Shown one piece after another: positions 9,013 through 17,183 of a stretch of DNA of 45,916 nucleotides. The stretch comes from Rhodospirillaceae bacterium. Lineage in GTDB: Bacteria > Pseudomonadota > Alphaproteobacteria > Rhodospirillales > UBA2165. The stretch is from positions 1-45,916 of the forward strand of contig CANIGJ010000035.1 in the NCBI GenBank assembly GCA_947467145.1, in the 5' to 3' direction. A program made the position numbers and the translations under genes. The stretch's first letter is position 1. Each line of letters opens with the position of its first letter. The notes below the pieces were generated by a model. The model did no database searches. It was given only the letters and a program-made list of their open reading frames with translations, and was not told the DNA's origin.

Positions 9013-9093
9013 CCCGGCAAAAGTGTCCTAGCGCACCCGATCCCACACGCCGCGTGGATGTAAAAAAGCGCAGGAATCCCGACTTTTCCGACT

Positions 9094-9108
9094 TGGCATC
9101 GCTCTTGC
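9094..9108 (+). promoter_or_regulatory. Sigma-54 (-24/-12) promoter
   Basis: TGGCATCGCTCTTGC has the invariant GG (9095-9096) and GC (9107-9108) separated by exactly ten bases, with TGGCA and TTGC intact. It matches the RpoN consensus at all but two positions of the core. The expected transcription start is near 9120, immediately before the ATG at 9121. Confidence 0.7.
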
Positions 9109-9120
9109 GTTAACGAAGGC

Positions 9121-9750
9121 ATGTCTATCGCCTCGTCAAGCAGCGCCAGCAGCTCAGCCCTCGACTTCCTGCGTCTCAAACCGCAGAAGCCGAAGACCGG
9201 TGTTGATCAGACGGACGCCGAAGACGCGCTGAAATCCCCCAGCGCCGATTTGCTCCGCATGATCCAGGGCGTGATGAAGCCCGCCAAGCCAGAAAAAAGT
9301 TCGGCCGCCGATCCGACCCAAGACGTCTATGCCGAGATCAAACTCGCCGGCAAAACCGTCGCCACCATCTACAACGACGGCAGCACGGATTCCTCCGACG
9401 CGATTGCCCAGAATGCGAAGTTCAGCGACGGGCCCGACCTCGCGCAAAAACGCGCCGAAGAATTGGCTGCGGCGACCGGCGGCAAAGTCGTCAAAGCCAA
9501 CAGCGCCATCAGTCAGGCGCAGTGGGCTGCGTTACAGGCCGACAAGCCGGGCGCCGTCACCGATCCGGTGCAGCAGGAAAAGCAGCGTTCCTATTCCGGT
9601 CTGCAGGAACGCCAAATGATCGCCAATCCCTCGATGCTGGTGCAGGCGCAATTGTTCGCCCAACAGACGATGGGCTTCGATGCCAAAAGTGCCATGAGCT
9701 ACGTCCCACGCCTCGACGATACGATGAGCACGTCCGGGACGACGGCTTAA
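9121..9750 (+). CDS. Uncharacterised 209-residue protein under a sigma-54-type promoter
   Basis: I recognise no named family. The N-terminus is serine-rich (S-I-A-S-S-S-S-A-S-S-S). A charged region and a compact segment around 68-120 follow (D-V-Y-A-E-I-K-L-A-G-K-T-V-A-T-I-Y-N-D-G), and the tail is rich in glutamine. No signal peptide or membrane helix is evident. The promoter at 9094-9108 would start transcription within a base or so of the ATG, so the message may be leaderless; the GAAGG at 9115-9119 is too close to serve as a normal ribosome-binding site. Sigma-54 use suggests flagellar, nitrogen or stress control. It ends at a bidirectional terminator shared with rho. Confidence 0.75.
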   Translation: MSIASSSSASSSALDFLRLKPQKPKTGVDQTDAEDALKSPSADLLRMIQGVMKPAKPEKSSAADPTQDVYAEIKLAGKTVATIYNDGSTDSSDAIAQNAKFSDGPDLAQKRAEELAAATGGKVVKANSAISQAQWAALQADKPGAVTDPVQQEKQRSYSGLQERQMIANPSMLVQAQLFAQQTMGFDAKSAMSYVPRLDDTMSTSGTTA

Positions 9751-9792
9751 GCCGACCCCACCAATTCTTCACACCGTCACGCACCAAATAAA

Positions 9793-9822
9793 ATGGCCGG
9801 GTTCGCACCCGGCCATCTTTTT
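9793..9822. terminator. Bidirectional intrinsic terminator between the 9121 gene and rho
   Basis: A 10-bp perfect stem (ATGGCCGGGT / ACCCGGCCAT) with a TCGC loop is followed by CTTTTT on the plus strand. On the minus strand it is followed by a T-rich run. It serves both convergent genes. Confidence 0.85.
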
Positions 9823-9850
9823 ATGCGCAGAATAAAACGCGGGTCGCGTT

Positions 9851-11104
9851 TTAGGTATTCATCGCGTCGAAGAAGTCCTTGTTGGTCTTGGACTCTTTCA
9901 ACTTCGACAGCAGGAATTCCATGGAATCGACAACGCCCATCGGATTGAGGATGCGGCGCAGCACCCACATCTTCGACAAGGTGCCTTTCTCGACCAGCAG
10001 CTCTTCCTTGCGCGTACCCGAACGCGTGATGTCCATCGACGGCCAGGTGCGCTTGTCGGTGAGCTTGCGGTCCAGGATGATTTCCGAGTTACCGGTACCC
10101 TTGAACTCTTCGAAGATGACTTCGTCCATGCGCGAGCCGGTATCGATCAACGCGGTCGCGATGATGGTGAGCGAGCCGCCTTCTTCGACGTTACGCGCCG
10201 CACCGAAGAAGCGCTTGGGGCGCTGCAGTGCGTTGGCATCGACACCGCCGGTCAACACCTTGCCGGATGACGGCACGACGGTGTTGTAGGCGCGCGCGAG
10301 GCGCGTGATGGAGTCGAGCAAGATCACGACGTCGCGTTTATGTTCGACCAGGCGCTTGGCCTTTTCGATCACCATCTCGGCGACCTGGACGTGGCGCACA
10401 GCGGGTTCGTCGAAGGTCGAGCTGACGACTTCGCCCTTCACCGAGCGTGCCATGTCGGTCACTTCTTCCGGCCGCTCGTCGATGAGCAGCACGATCAGGT
10501 AGGTGTCCGGATGGTTGGCGGCGATGGATTTGGCGATGTTCTGCAGCATCACCGTTTTACCGGTGCGCGGCGGCGCCACGATCAGCGCGCGCTGGCCTTT
10601 GCCGATCGGCGTGATGAGGTCGATGACGCGGCCCGACGGATCGGACTTTTCGCCGTCGATCTCCATCTTCAACTTTTCGTCCGGGTACAGCGGCGTCAGG
10701 TTGTCGAAATTGATGCGGTGACGGACGTCGTCCGGCTGCGCGAAGTTGATTTCCTTGACCTTGAGCAGCGCGAAGTAGCGTTCGCCGTCCTTGGGCGAGC
10801 GGATTTCGCCTTCGACGGTGTCGCCGGTGCGTAGGCCGAAGCGGCGGACCTGGCTGGGCGAGACGTAGATGTCGTCGGGACCCGGCAGGTAATTGGCTTC
10901 AGGGCTGCGCAGGAAGCCGAAGCCGTCCTGCAGCACTTCGAGCACGCCGTCGCCGGAGATCGCGATATCGCGTTCGGCGAGCTGCTTGAGGATGGCGAAC
11001 AGCATGTCCTGCTTGCGCAAGGAGGATGCGTTTTCGATCTCCAATTCTTCGGCGTAGCGCAGAAGGTCAGCCGGCGGCTTGCGCTTGAGGTCTTGGAGAT
11101 TCAT
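9851..11104 (-). CDS. rho: Transcription termination factor Rho
   Basis: Rho is the hexameric RNA helicase that ends transcription at rut sites. The 417-residue protein starts M-N-L-Q-D-L-K, like other Rho proteins. It has the RNP-type RNA-binding motif D-G-F-G-F-L near 60-65, Walker A A-P-P-R-T-G-K-T at 177-184, a Walker B I-L-L-D-S-I-T and the Q-loop region. The frame extends upstream to 11188 without a stop, but conservation starts at 11104. There is no clear ribosome-binding site. A leader of roughly 155 bases from a putative promoter near 11267-11295 could support the autoregulation known for rho in other bacteria. Confidence 0.96.
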   Translation of the reverse strand: MNLQDLKRKPPADLLRYAEELEIENASSLRKQDMLFAILKQLAERDIAISGDGVLEVLQDGFGFLRSPEANYLPGPDDIYVSPSQVRRFGLRTGDTVEGEIRSPKDGERYFALLKVKEINFAQPDDVRHRINFDNLTPLYPDEKLKMEIDGEKSDPSGRVIDLITPIGKGQRALIVAPPRTGKTVMLQNIAKSIAANHPDTYLIVLLIDERPEEVTDMARSVKGEVVSSTFDEPAVRHVQVAEMVIEKAKRLVEHKRDVVILLDSITRLARAYNTVVPSSGKVLTGGVDANALQRPKRFFGAARNVEEGGSLTIIATALIDTGSRMDEVIFEEFKGTGNSEIILDRKLTDKRTWPSMDITRSGTRKEELLVEKGTLSKMWVLRRILNPMGVVDSMEFLLSKLKESKTNKDFFDAMNT

Positions 11105-11266
11105 GTCTTGGAGTTCTAATTTTTCGGTCACGGGGGATGCCAGGAATAATTTGCGGGGAGGGCCGTCGAGAACGGCGGATTGGTTCAAACGAGGCGGGGA
11201 CGCCTGCGGAACGGTCTAATCTGAAAAGAGAGGTCCGGTCTCGATCGAGAGGGCCCAAGTGATAAA

Positions 11267-11295
11267 TTGGTACCCCATCGGTATTTTCAAGTCAA
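11267..11295 (-). promoter_or_regulatory. Candidate housekeeping promoter of rho
   Basis: On the minus strand TTGACT (11295-11290) and TACCAA (11272-11267) are separated by 17 bases. The -35 is good and the -10 is poor. A 12-bp palindrome TCTCGATCGAGA lies in the leader at 11239-11250. Confidence 0.35.
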
Positions 11296-11350
11296 ATGGC
11301 GTTTGTGTTGCAGGAACGCGGACGGGCCCGGCCCGGTTCCAGGTCCCCCC

Positions 11351-11809
11351 TTAAAAAGGCCGCACGATCACCAAGATAACGATCAGGATCATCAGGGCGG
11401 TCGGCACCTCGTTGACGATGCGGAAGAACTTGGCCGATTTTCGGTTCCGGTCGGCGGCGAAGGCCTTGAGCCAGCCGCTCATCATGCCGTGCAGGGCGAA
11501 CAGGCCAAAGATCAGGGTCAGCTTGGCGTGCAACCAGCCCTGGCGCATCAGTTCGGGCTGGGCCAGCAGCAGGATCACGCCGAAAATCAGGGTCATGATC
11601 ATCGCCGGGTTGATGATCGCCTTCATCAGGCGCCGTTCCATGATCTTGAACGTCTCGGACTGGGTCGTCCCCGGGGTGGCGTCCACGTGATAGACGAACA
11701 GGCGCGGCAGGTAGAGCATCCCCGCCATCCAGGCGATCACCCCGATCACATGGCCGGCCTTGATCCACAGCAAGGCGGTCCCCGATAGCGCAATCAAGGG
11801 CTCGTTCAT
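11351..11809 (-). CDS. hemJ: Protoporphyrinogen IX oxidase HemJ
   Basis: HemJ is the membrane enzyme that oxidises protoporphyrinogen IX to protoporphyrin IX in many bacteria lacking HemG or HemY. The 152-residue protein has four predicted helices. Conserved features include H20 in the first helix (W-I-K-A-G-H) and the G-W-L-H-A-K-L segment around 91-97. Its ATG overlaps the hemH stop as ATGA, giving tight coupling. HemE and HemH upstream supply the same pathway, which strongly supports the function over a generic CopD-like label. Confidence 0.92.
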   Translation of the reverse strand: MNEPLIALSGTALLWIKAGHVIGVIAWMAGMLYLPRLFVYHVDATPGTTQSETFKIMERRLMKAIINPAMIMTLIFGVILLLAQPELMRQGWLHAKLTLIFGLFALHGMMSGWLKAFAADRNRKSAKFFRIVNEVPTALMILIVILVIVRPF

Positions 11810-12816
11810 GATGGGGTCTCCAGATCGGGTAAGGGGGCGGATTTTGCGGCCGCCGTGGTGCGGACCAGTTCGGCCAGCCCAGCGATGAACGCCGGGTGGG
11901 TGCCCAGTGCCGGCACGCGCAGATAGGGGGTAATGCCCAGCGCATCGGCCCGGTGGCGGTATTCGATATCGAGCTCGACCAGGGTTTCGGAATGCTCCGA
12001 GACGAAGGCGATGGGCAGGATAACCACGCCGACCTTATCGGCCGCGGCGCGCGCCAACTCCTGATCCAGCGACGGCTCCAACCATTTCATCGGCCCGACC
12101 TTGCTTTGATAGCAGATCGTCCAATCGGCCATCTTTTGATTAGGGTGGGCAAACCCGGCCGCATGCGCAATCGCGATCGCAGATTGTTCGATTTCCATCT
12201 GGTAGGGATCGCCGGCATCGATGACTTTTTGCGGCAGGCCATGCGCGGAAAATAAGATCCGCACCGGTGCCCCATCGGCTTGAGCCAGGGTCTGTTTCAA
12301 CAAATCGGCTTGGGCCGCGGCGTAGGCAGCATTGTCCGGATAGGAGCGGATCATGTGGGTGCGGGCCAGCAGCGACCAGCGACCGATCGCCTCCATCCAT
12401 TCCGCGATGGACGAGCCCGTCGTCGTTGTCGAATATTGCGGATAGAGCGGCAGCAGCACGATTTCATCGGGCTGGAACGCGGCGACCTCGGCCGCGGTTT
12501 GACCGGCGCGTGGGTGCCAATACCGCATGGCGATAAACACCCGATTGGTGGCGTCATCCGCTTTGTTGAGTTCCGTTTCGAGCGCCTTGGCTTGAGCGCG
12601 GGTCAGCTCCAGCAGCGGCGAACGACCCCCGATATGGGCATAGATGGCTTCCGCCGTTTTGGCACGTGCGCGCGAAATGATCTGGGCGAGCAGCCAACGC
12701 AGCGGCGCCGGGTAATCGATAATTGCCGGGTCGTTGAACAGATTGAACAGGAACGGCCGCACCGCGGATGGCGCATCCGGCCCGCCTAGATTGAACAGGA
12801 TGACCGCGCGTTTCAC
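11806..12816 (-). CDS. hemH: Ferrochelatase
   Basis: HemH inserts Fe2+ into protoporphyrin IX to make haem. The 336-residue protein has the catalytic histidine in F-S-A-H192-G-L-P, the Y-P-Q-Y-S-T-T-T-T-G-S segment, and the conserved F-V-S-E-H-S-E-T-L-V-E-L-D motif. No C-terminal iron-sulphur cysteine cluster is seen. The start codon is GTG at 12816 and directly abuts the hemE stop TAG with no spacer. The gene is co-transcribed with hemE and hemJ. Confidence 0.96.
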   Translation of the reverse strand: MKRAVILFNLGGPDAPSAVRPFLFNLFNDPAIIDYPAPLRWLLAQIISRARAKTAEAIYAHIGGRSPLLELTRAQAKALETELNKADDATNRVFIAMRYWHPRAGQTAAEVAAFQPDEIVLLPLYPQYSTTTTGSSIAEWMEAIGRWSLLARTHMIRSYPDNAAYAAAQADLLKQTLAQADGAPVRILFSAHGLPQKVIDAGDPYQMEIEQSAIAIAHAAGFAHPNQKMADWTICYQSKVGPMKWLEPSLDQELARAAADKVGVVILPIAFVSEHSETLVELDIEYRHRADALGITPYLRVPALGTHPAFIAGLAELVRTTAAAKSAPLPDLETPS

Positions 12817-13896
12817 CTATCGATTCTCACGCACGATCGAAAGCAACTGTTCGACATGCTCCGGCGCTGTATCCGGTAAAATGCCGTGGCCGAGATTGAA
12901 GATGAACGGGCGTTTGCCGAATTGCTGCAAAATATCGCGGGCCGAGCGTTCCAGCGCGGCGCCGCCCGCCATCAACGCCAGATTATCCAAGTTCCCTTGG
13001 ATAGCGCAGCGTTCAGGAATGGCCCGCACCGCCCAGGACGGTGAAATCGTCGCATCGAGCGACAAACCATTCACTTCAGTCTCAAAGGCATAGGCGATGT
13101 AGTTCTGTCCAGCACCGCGCGGGAAACCGATGATCGGCGTTTTAGGATAGGCTTTGCGCACTCGGCGCACGATTTCCGCCGTGGGTTCAATCACCCAGCG
13201 GCGGAATTGATCCGGCGGCAACACCCCGGCCCAAGTATCGAACAACTGCACCGTCTGCACGCCGGCCTCGATCTGGCGGATCAGGTAAGACGCCGTCGCA
13301 TCCACCAGCAAATCCATCAAACGCTGGAAACCACCCAGATCGGTATAGGCCCAGCGGCGGATTTTTTGGAAATCGCGGCTGCCGCCCCCTTCGACCATGT
13401 AGGTTGCCACCGTCCACGGCGCGCCGGCGAACCCAATCAAGGCAACATCCTGGGGTAAGGCCGCCCGCAGGCCCATCACCGTCGAATAAACCGGGGTCAG
13501 ATGGGCATGAAAGGCTTCTTCGTCGAACACCGGTAGGGCATCGCCCGGGCGCAAGGGATCGAGCTTCGGCCCTTCGCCGGCCATAAAGCCGACTTGGCGA
13601 CCCAACGCATCCGGAACAACCAGAATATCGCTGAACATGATCGCCGCATCGAGACCGTAACGGCGCACGGGCTGAAGACTGGCTTCGATGGCCAGCTCCG
13701 GTGAATAGCAAAATTCCAGGAAATTCGATGTCTTGGCCCGCAGCGCGCGATATTCCGGCAAATGCCGTCCTGCCTGACGCATCAACCAGATGGGTGGTGG
13801 ATTGACGACCTTATGGTCGAGAACACGCAAAAGCTTTGGCTTTGCGTCCTGGCTTGGCAGGCTTTCGGTCTCTGACATGGGTTCAAAATCGGGCAC
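12817..13896 (-). CDS. hemE: Uroporphyrinogen decarboxylase
   Basis: HemE removes four acetate carboxyls from uroporphyrinogen III to give coproporphyrinogen III in the cytoplasm. The 359-residue protein contains W-L-M-R40-Q-A-G-R44-H-L-P-E-Y and the catalytic aspartate in M-F-S-D90-I. The GTG at 13896 has an AGGA site at suitable spacing; an ATG at 13878 lacks one. As the outermost leftward gene next to the predicted oriC, it occupies the same place as hemE beside Caulobacter Cori. Its promoter must lie in the origin region. Confidence 0.96.
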   Translation of the reverse strand: MPDFEPMSETESLPSQDAKPKLLRVLDHKVVNPPPIWLMRQAGRHLPEYRALRAKTSNFLEFCYSPELAIEASLQPVRRYGLDAAIMFSDILVVPDALGRQVGFMAGEGPKLDPLRPGDALPVFDEEAFHAHLTPVYSTVMGLRAALPQDVALIGFAGAPWTVATYMVEGGGSRDFQKIRRWAYTDLGGFQRLMDLLVDATASYLIRQIEAGVQTVQLFDTWAGVLPPDQFRRWVIEPTAEIVRRVRKAYPKTPIIGFPRGAGQNYIAYAFETEVNGLSLDATISPSWAVRAIPERCAIQGNLDNLALMAGGAALERSARDILQQFGKRPFIFNLGHGILPDTAPEHVEQLLSIVRENR

Positions 13897-14200
13897 GGAG
13901 GATTCCTACAACACTTAAAAGAAATTAAAAGAGATAAAGGGGTAGTTGTTGTTGGGGCCTGTATGAATGGGATTATTCGTTATCCCGGCAAACCTGGCAA
14001 AAGCGGGTATAGCGAAGGGCCTGTAGATCATATGTCGGATGAGATATCCCCATAGTTCGCATACCGCCTGAGATGATATCCAGCCTGTATAACATCGGGA
14101 GGAGATTCCCCGCTCCCGGCATCGAATCCGGGTTTGCACGATCTCGCCGACTTATCCAGATTCTATACACGACTACTCACATTCCTCGTATTCTAGGCCC
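13897..14200. other. oriC: Predicted chromosomal replication origin, oriC
   Basis: This 304-bp gap separates hemE (leftward) from the gene corresponding to Rickettsia RP001 and the first Caulobacter gene (rightward). That junction holds the mapped Caulobacter origin. An AT-rich tract (13915-13938) next to hemE could be the unwinding element. A TTATCCAGA DnaA box sits at 14152-14160, degenerate TTATCC-type copies occur near 13980 and 14075, and a TCCCCA element lies at 14047-14052. No credible gene is present. Nearby parS sites and the strand switch agree. Promoters for hemE and the rightward operon must also lie here. Confidence 0.75.
14152..14160 (+). promoter_or_regulatory. DnaA box (TTATCCAGA)
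   Basis: This differs from the TTATCCACA consensus at one base. It lies at the right edge of the predicted oriC, 40 bp before the PPDK regulator gene. Confidence 0.6.
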
Positions 14201-15046
14201 ATGGCTGATTTTCATCTGCATTTGATCTCCGACGCGACCGGCGAAACCGTCCAGTCGGTGTCGCGCGCCTGCCTCGTACAATTCGAGAATGTAACCCCCG
14301 TCGACCATCTATGGACCCTGGTGCGGACGGAGCGCCAGGTCGAAAAGGTCATCGCTGGGATCGAAAAAAGCCCTGGCCTTGTCCTTTTTACCGTCGTTGA
14401 CGAGGACATTCGCGATCAGATCCAGGATGCCTGCCGCCGCATCGGCGTGCCCTGCGTGTCCGTCTTGCAACCGATCATGGTTGCGCTTGGTCATTTCCTA
14501 AATACGGAGGGCCATGCCGAGCCCGGCCGCCAACATGTGCTTGGTACAGAGTATTACGCACGGATCGCGGCGATGGATTACGCGATGGCGCACGATGATG
14601 GCCAGGCCACGTGGAATCTCGAAGAGGCGGATGTCCTGCTCATCGGTGTCTCGCGTACGTCGAAAACCCCGACCTGCATCTACCTGGCAAACCGTGGGAT
14701 CAAGGCCGCCAATATCCCATTGGTCACCGGCGTTGAGGTCCCAGATGAGGTCTTCACTTTAAAGAAGCCGCTCATCGTCGGCTTGACCAAGGATACCAAG
14801 AGCCTCGTCCAAGTGCGACGCAATCGGTTGAAGATGCTCAACAACGATAGCGATACGCCATATGCGGACCACGACTCAGTCGAAGCCGAAGTCATCCGGG
14901 CCAAACGGTTGTTCACCCGCTACGGTTGGCCGGTGATCGATGTCAGCCGTCGTTCGATCGAGGAAACCGCCGCCGCGATCATGACCTTGCGGACCCAGCG
15001 CCTCGAAGCGATGGGCACGCCCTTGCCCGAAACGACCAGCGGTTGA
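14201..15046 (+). CDS. Pyruvate, phosphate dikinase regulatory protein (kinase/pyrophosphorylase, DUF299)
   Basis: This family acts as a bifunctional ADP-dependent kinase and Pi-dependent pyrophosphorylase that controls PPDK or PEP synthase by threonine phosphorylation. The P-loop G149-V-S-R-T-S-K-T156 and the N-terminal L-I-S-D-A-T-G-E-T motif are intact. The 281-residue length is typical. Alphaproteobacteria usually carry PPDK, so regulation of PPDK is more likely than of PEP synthase, but no substrate gene lies in the window. It is the first rightward gene from oriC and overlaps maf as TGATG. Confidence 0.93.
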   Translation: MADFHLHLISDATGETVQSVSRACLVQFENVTPVDHLWTLVRTERQVEKVIAGIEKSPGLVLFTVVDEDIRDQIQDACRRIGVPCVSVLQPIMVALGHFLNTEGHAEPGRQHVLGTEYYARIAAMDYAMAHDDGQATWNLEEADVLLIGVSRTSKTPTCIYLANRGIKAANIPLVTGVEVPDEVFTLKKPLIVGLTKDTKSLVQVRRNRLKMLNNDSDTPYADHDSVEAEVIRAKRLFTRYGWPVIDVSRRSIEETAAAIMTLRTQRLEAMGTPLPETTSG

Positions 15047-15636
15047 TGCCGCGTCTTATTCTGGCATCCGGCAGTGCCGTGCGGGCCCGGCTGTTGCAAA
15101 ACGCCGGCCTCAAATTCGATGTTATCGCTTCCAGTGTCGATGAAAACGACATCAAAAACACGCAACGTCGTGCGTCGGTCGAAGACCTGGCGATGATCCT
15201 CGCGCGCGCGAAGGCCGCCGAGGTAGCCGCAAAATATCCCGACGCCTTGACCATCGGGGCGGATCAGATTTTGGAGTGCGATGGTCGCCGTTTCGACAAG
15301 CCGAAAGACCGCGCCGAGGCCGCGTCGCATCTGCGCGCGTTTCGCGGGCGGCCCCATCGCCTGATCACCGCCTGCGTCGTCTATCGCGGCGCGGAGGAAA
15401 TCTGGCGCCATACGGCGATCCCGAAACTGTCGATGTGGGCGTTCGACGACGCGTTCATCGATGCGTATCTCACCGAGGCGGGCGATAAGGTGCTGACCTC
15501 GGTCGGCGCGTATCTGCTTGAAGGTCTCGGCGTGCATTTGTTCGAACGCATCGAGGGCGATTATTTCTCGGTCCTGGGCCTGCCGCTGCTACCGTTGTTG
15601 TCCTTCCTGCGGCTGAAAGGTTTGCGGTTGGCATGA
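15046..15636 (+). CDS. maf: Maf-family nucleotide pyrophosphatase, YceF-like
   Basis: Maf proteins hydrolyse non-canonical or modified nucleoside triphosphates. The 196-residue protein starts L-I-L-A-S-G-S-A-V-R-A-R-L-L and has G71-A-D-Q74 and K-P-K-D at 85-88. The pattern is closer to YceF (7-methyl-GTP) than to the dTTP/UTP type, which is an inference from motif resemblance only. The ATG at 15046 overlaps the preceding stop, and the stop overlaps the aroE ATG. Confidence 0.9.
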   Translation: MPRLILASGSAVRARLLQNAGLKFDVIASSVDENDIKNTQRRASVEDLAMILARAKAAEVAAKYPDALTIGADQILECDGRRFDKPKDRAEAASHLRAFRGRPHRLITACVVYRGAEEIWRHTAIPKLSMWAFDDAFIDAYLTEAGDKVLTSVGAYLLEGLGVHLFERIEGDYFSVLGLPLLPLLSFLRLKGLRLA

Positions 15637-16487
15637 TTACAGGTCGCGCAAAATTGGCGGGCGTGATGGGCTGGCCGGTGGGTCATTCCCTATCGCCGCT
15701 GTTGCATGGCTATTGGCTGTCGACGCATGCCATCGATGGCGCTTACGTGCCGCTCGCTGTGAAGCCGGAAGATTTTGCTGAGGCCGTGCGAATGTTGCCC
15801 AAGCTGGGTATCGCCGGCGCCAACGTCACCATTCCGCATAAACAAGCAGCCCTCGCCGCCTGCGACGAGCTGGATGATGTCGCGGTGCGCATCGGCGCGG
15901 TGAACACGATCGTCGTGCGGCGCGACGGGCGGCTGTGGGGCACCAACACGGATGCTTATGGCTTTCTCGAAAATCTCAAAGCGAAACATCCGACGTGGGA
16001 TGCGGGCGCCGGCCCAGCCGTTGTGATCGGCGCGGGTGGCGCAGCGCGCGCCGTAGTCGTCGCCTTGCTCGATGCCGGCGTGCCTGCCGTGCGCCTGACC
16101 AATCGCTCGCGTGAACGCGCCGATGCGTTGGCGAATGACCTCGACGCAAAAAAAATCGAGGTTACGGATTGGGATTTGCGGAATGTCGCACTCGCCGGCG
16201 CGGGCCTGCTGGTGAACGCGACCAGCCTCGGCATGACCGGCCAGCCGGAACTCGATCTCGATCTGGCGCATCTGCCGAAAGAGGCCGCCGTCTACGACAT
16301 CGTCTATGTCCCGCTCGAAACCGATTTGTTGAAGGCGGCCAAGGCGGCCGGCCATCCTGTCATCGACGGTATCGGCATGTTGCTGCATCAGGCGCGCCCG
16401 GGTTTCGCCGCCTGGTTCGGCATCGAGCCCACCGTCGATCAAGCGCTGACGACTTATGTGCTGACCGCCGCAGGTGCGGGAACCTGA
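15633..16487 (+). CDS. aroE: Shikimate dehydrogenase
   Basis: AroE reduces 3-dehydroshikimate to shikimate with NADPH in aromatic amino-acid synthesis. Substrate-binding serines lie in G-H-S19-L-S21-P, with catalytic K70 in N-V-T-I-P-H-K and D107 in T-N-T-D. The nucleotide loop is G-A-G-G-A-A at 133-138. The protein has 284 residues. The ATG overlaps the maf stop as ATGA, and the coaE gene starts three bases after the stop. Confidence 0.96.
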   Translation: MITGRAKLAGVMGWPVGHSLSPLLHGYWLSTHAIDGAYVPLAVKPEDFAEAVRMLPKLGIAGANVTIPHKQAALAACDELDDVAVRIGAVNTIVVRRDGRLWGTNTDAYGFLENLKAKHPTWDAGAGPAVVIGAGGAARAVVVALLDAGVPAVRLTNRSRERADALANDLDAKKIEVTDWDLRNVALAGAGLLVNATSLGMTGQPELDLDLAHLPKEAAVYDIVYVPLETDLLKAAKAAGHPVIDGIGMLLHQARPGFAAWFGIEPTVDQALTTYVLTAAGAGT

Positions 16488-16490
16488 GCC

Positions 16491-17093
16491 ATGGTTATTC
16501 TCGGACTCACCGGCTCCATCGCCATGGGAAAATCGGCAACGGCTCAGATGTTCCGCCGCCTCGGCGTGCCGGTGCATGATTCCGATGCCGAAGTGCACAA
16601 CCTGATGGCGCGCGGCGGCGCGGCAGTTGCGGCAGTCGAGGCCGCCTTTCCCGGTGTCGTGAAAAACGGCGCGGTCGATCGCGCGGCGCTGGGGCAACGC
16701 GTGTTCGGCAGGCCGGATGAGCTGCAAAAACTCGAAGCCATTCTGCATCCGCTGGTCGGAAAGAGTCGTGAGCAATTCCGCCGCCGTCACATCGCACGCG
16801 GCACGCCGGTCGTGGTCTACGACATCCCGTTGTTGTACGAGGTCGGCGCGGATGCGCTGTGTGACGAGGTTGTTGTCGTGAGTGCCCCGAAATTTTTGCA
16901 GCGCCAGCGCGTGTTGCGGCGCCCGGGCATGAGCGCAGAACGTCTCAAATCCATTCTCGCCCGTCAGATGCCGGACGCGGATAAACGCCGCCGCGCCGAT
17001 TTCGTGGTGCCGACCGGATTGGGCAAAGCGGAAACACTTCGCCACATCAAACAGATTGTAGCTTTGGCCAATTTCATGGTCGGGCGTCATTAA
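16491..17093 (+). CDS. coaE: Dephospho-CoA kinase
   Basis: CoaE phosphorylates the 3' hydroxyl of dephospho-CoA, the last step of CoA synthesis. The 200-residue protein begins with the P-loop G-L-T-G8-S-I-A-M-G13-K-S. It also has D-S-D-A-E-V near 30 and the L-L-Y-E-V-G-A-D segment typical of the family. It follows aroE by three bases. A hairpin repeat and about 90 bp separate it from dnaQ. Confidence 0.95.
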   Translation: MVILGLTGSIAMGKSATAQMFRRLGVPVHDSDAEVHNLMARGGAAVAAVEAAFPGVVKNGAVDRAALGQRVFGRPDELQKLEAILHPLVGKSREQFRRRHIARGTPVVVYDIPLLYEVGADALCDEVVVVSAPKFLQRQRVLRRPGMSAERLKSILARQMPDADKRRRADFVVPTGLGKAETLRHIKQIVALANFMVGRH

Positions 17094-17110
17094 CGTTGGG
17101 TGACGCCCAT

Positions 17111-17127
17111 CCCTCGCATTGCGAGGG
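17111..17127. repeat. Inverted repeat between coaE and dnaQ
   Basis: CCCTCGCATTGCGAGGG is a perfect 8-bp inverted repeat about a single central base. It is followed at 17137-17146 by GTCGCTTTGC, the reverse complement of ten bases of the dispersed repeat found at 23646 and 35217. Confidence 0.45.
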
Positions 17128-17183
17128 CGCAATGACGTCGCTTTGCGTTGAAAAACTTCCGCGAACCGGACTAGATTCTTTTT

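Noticed and set aside
13915..13928. TTAA-N6-TTAA resembling a CtrA binding site in oriC
   Set aside because: CtrA sites have a seven-base spacer; this one is six, in an AT-rich tract where TTAA is expected.
13915..14139. 74-codon frame inside the predicted oriC
   Set aside because: No ribosome-binding site or recognisable family, and it lies in a region with origin features.
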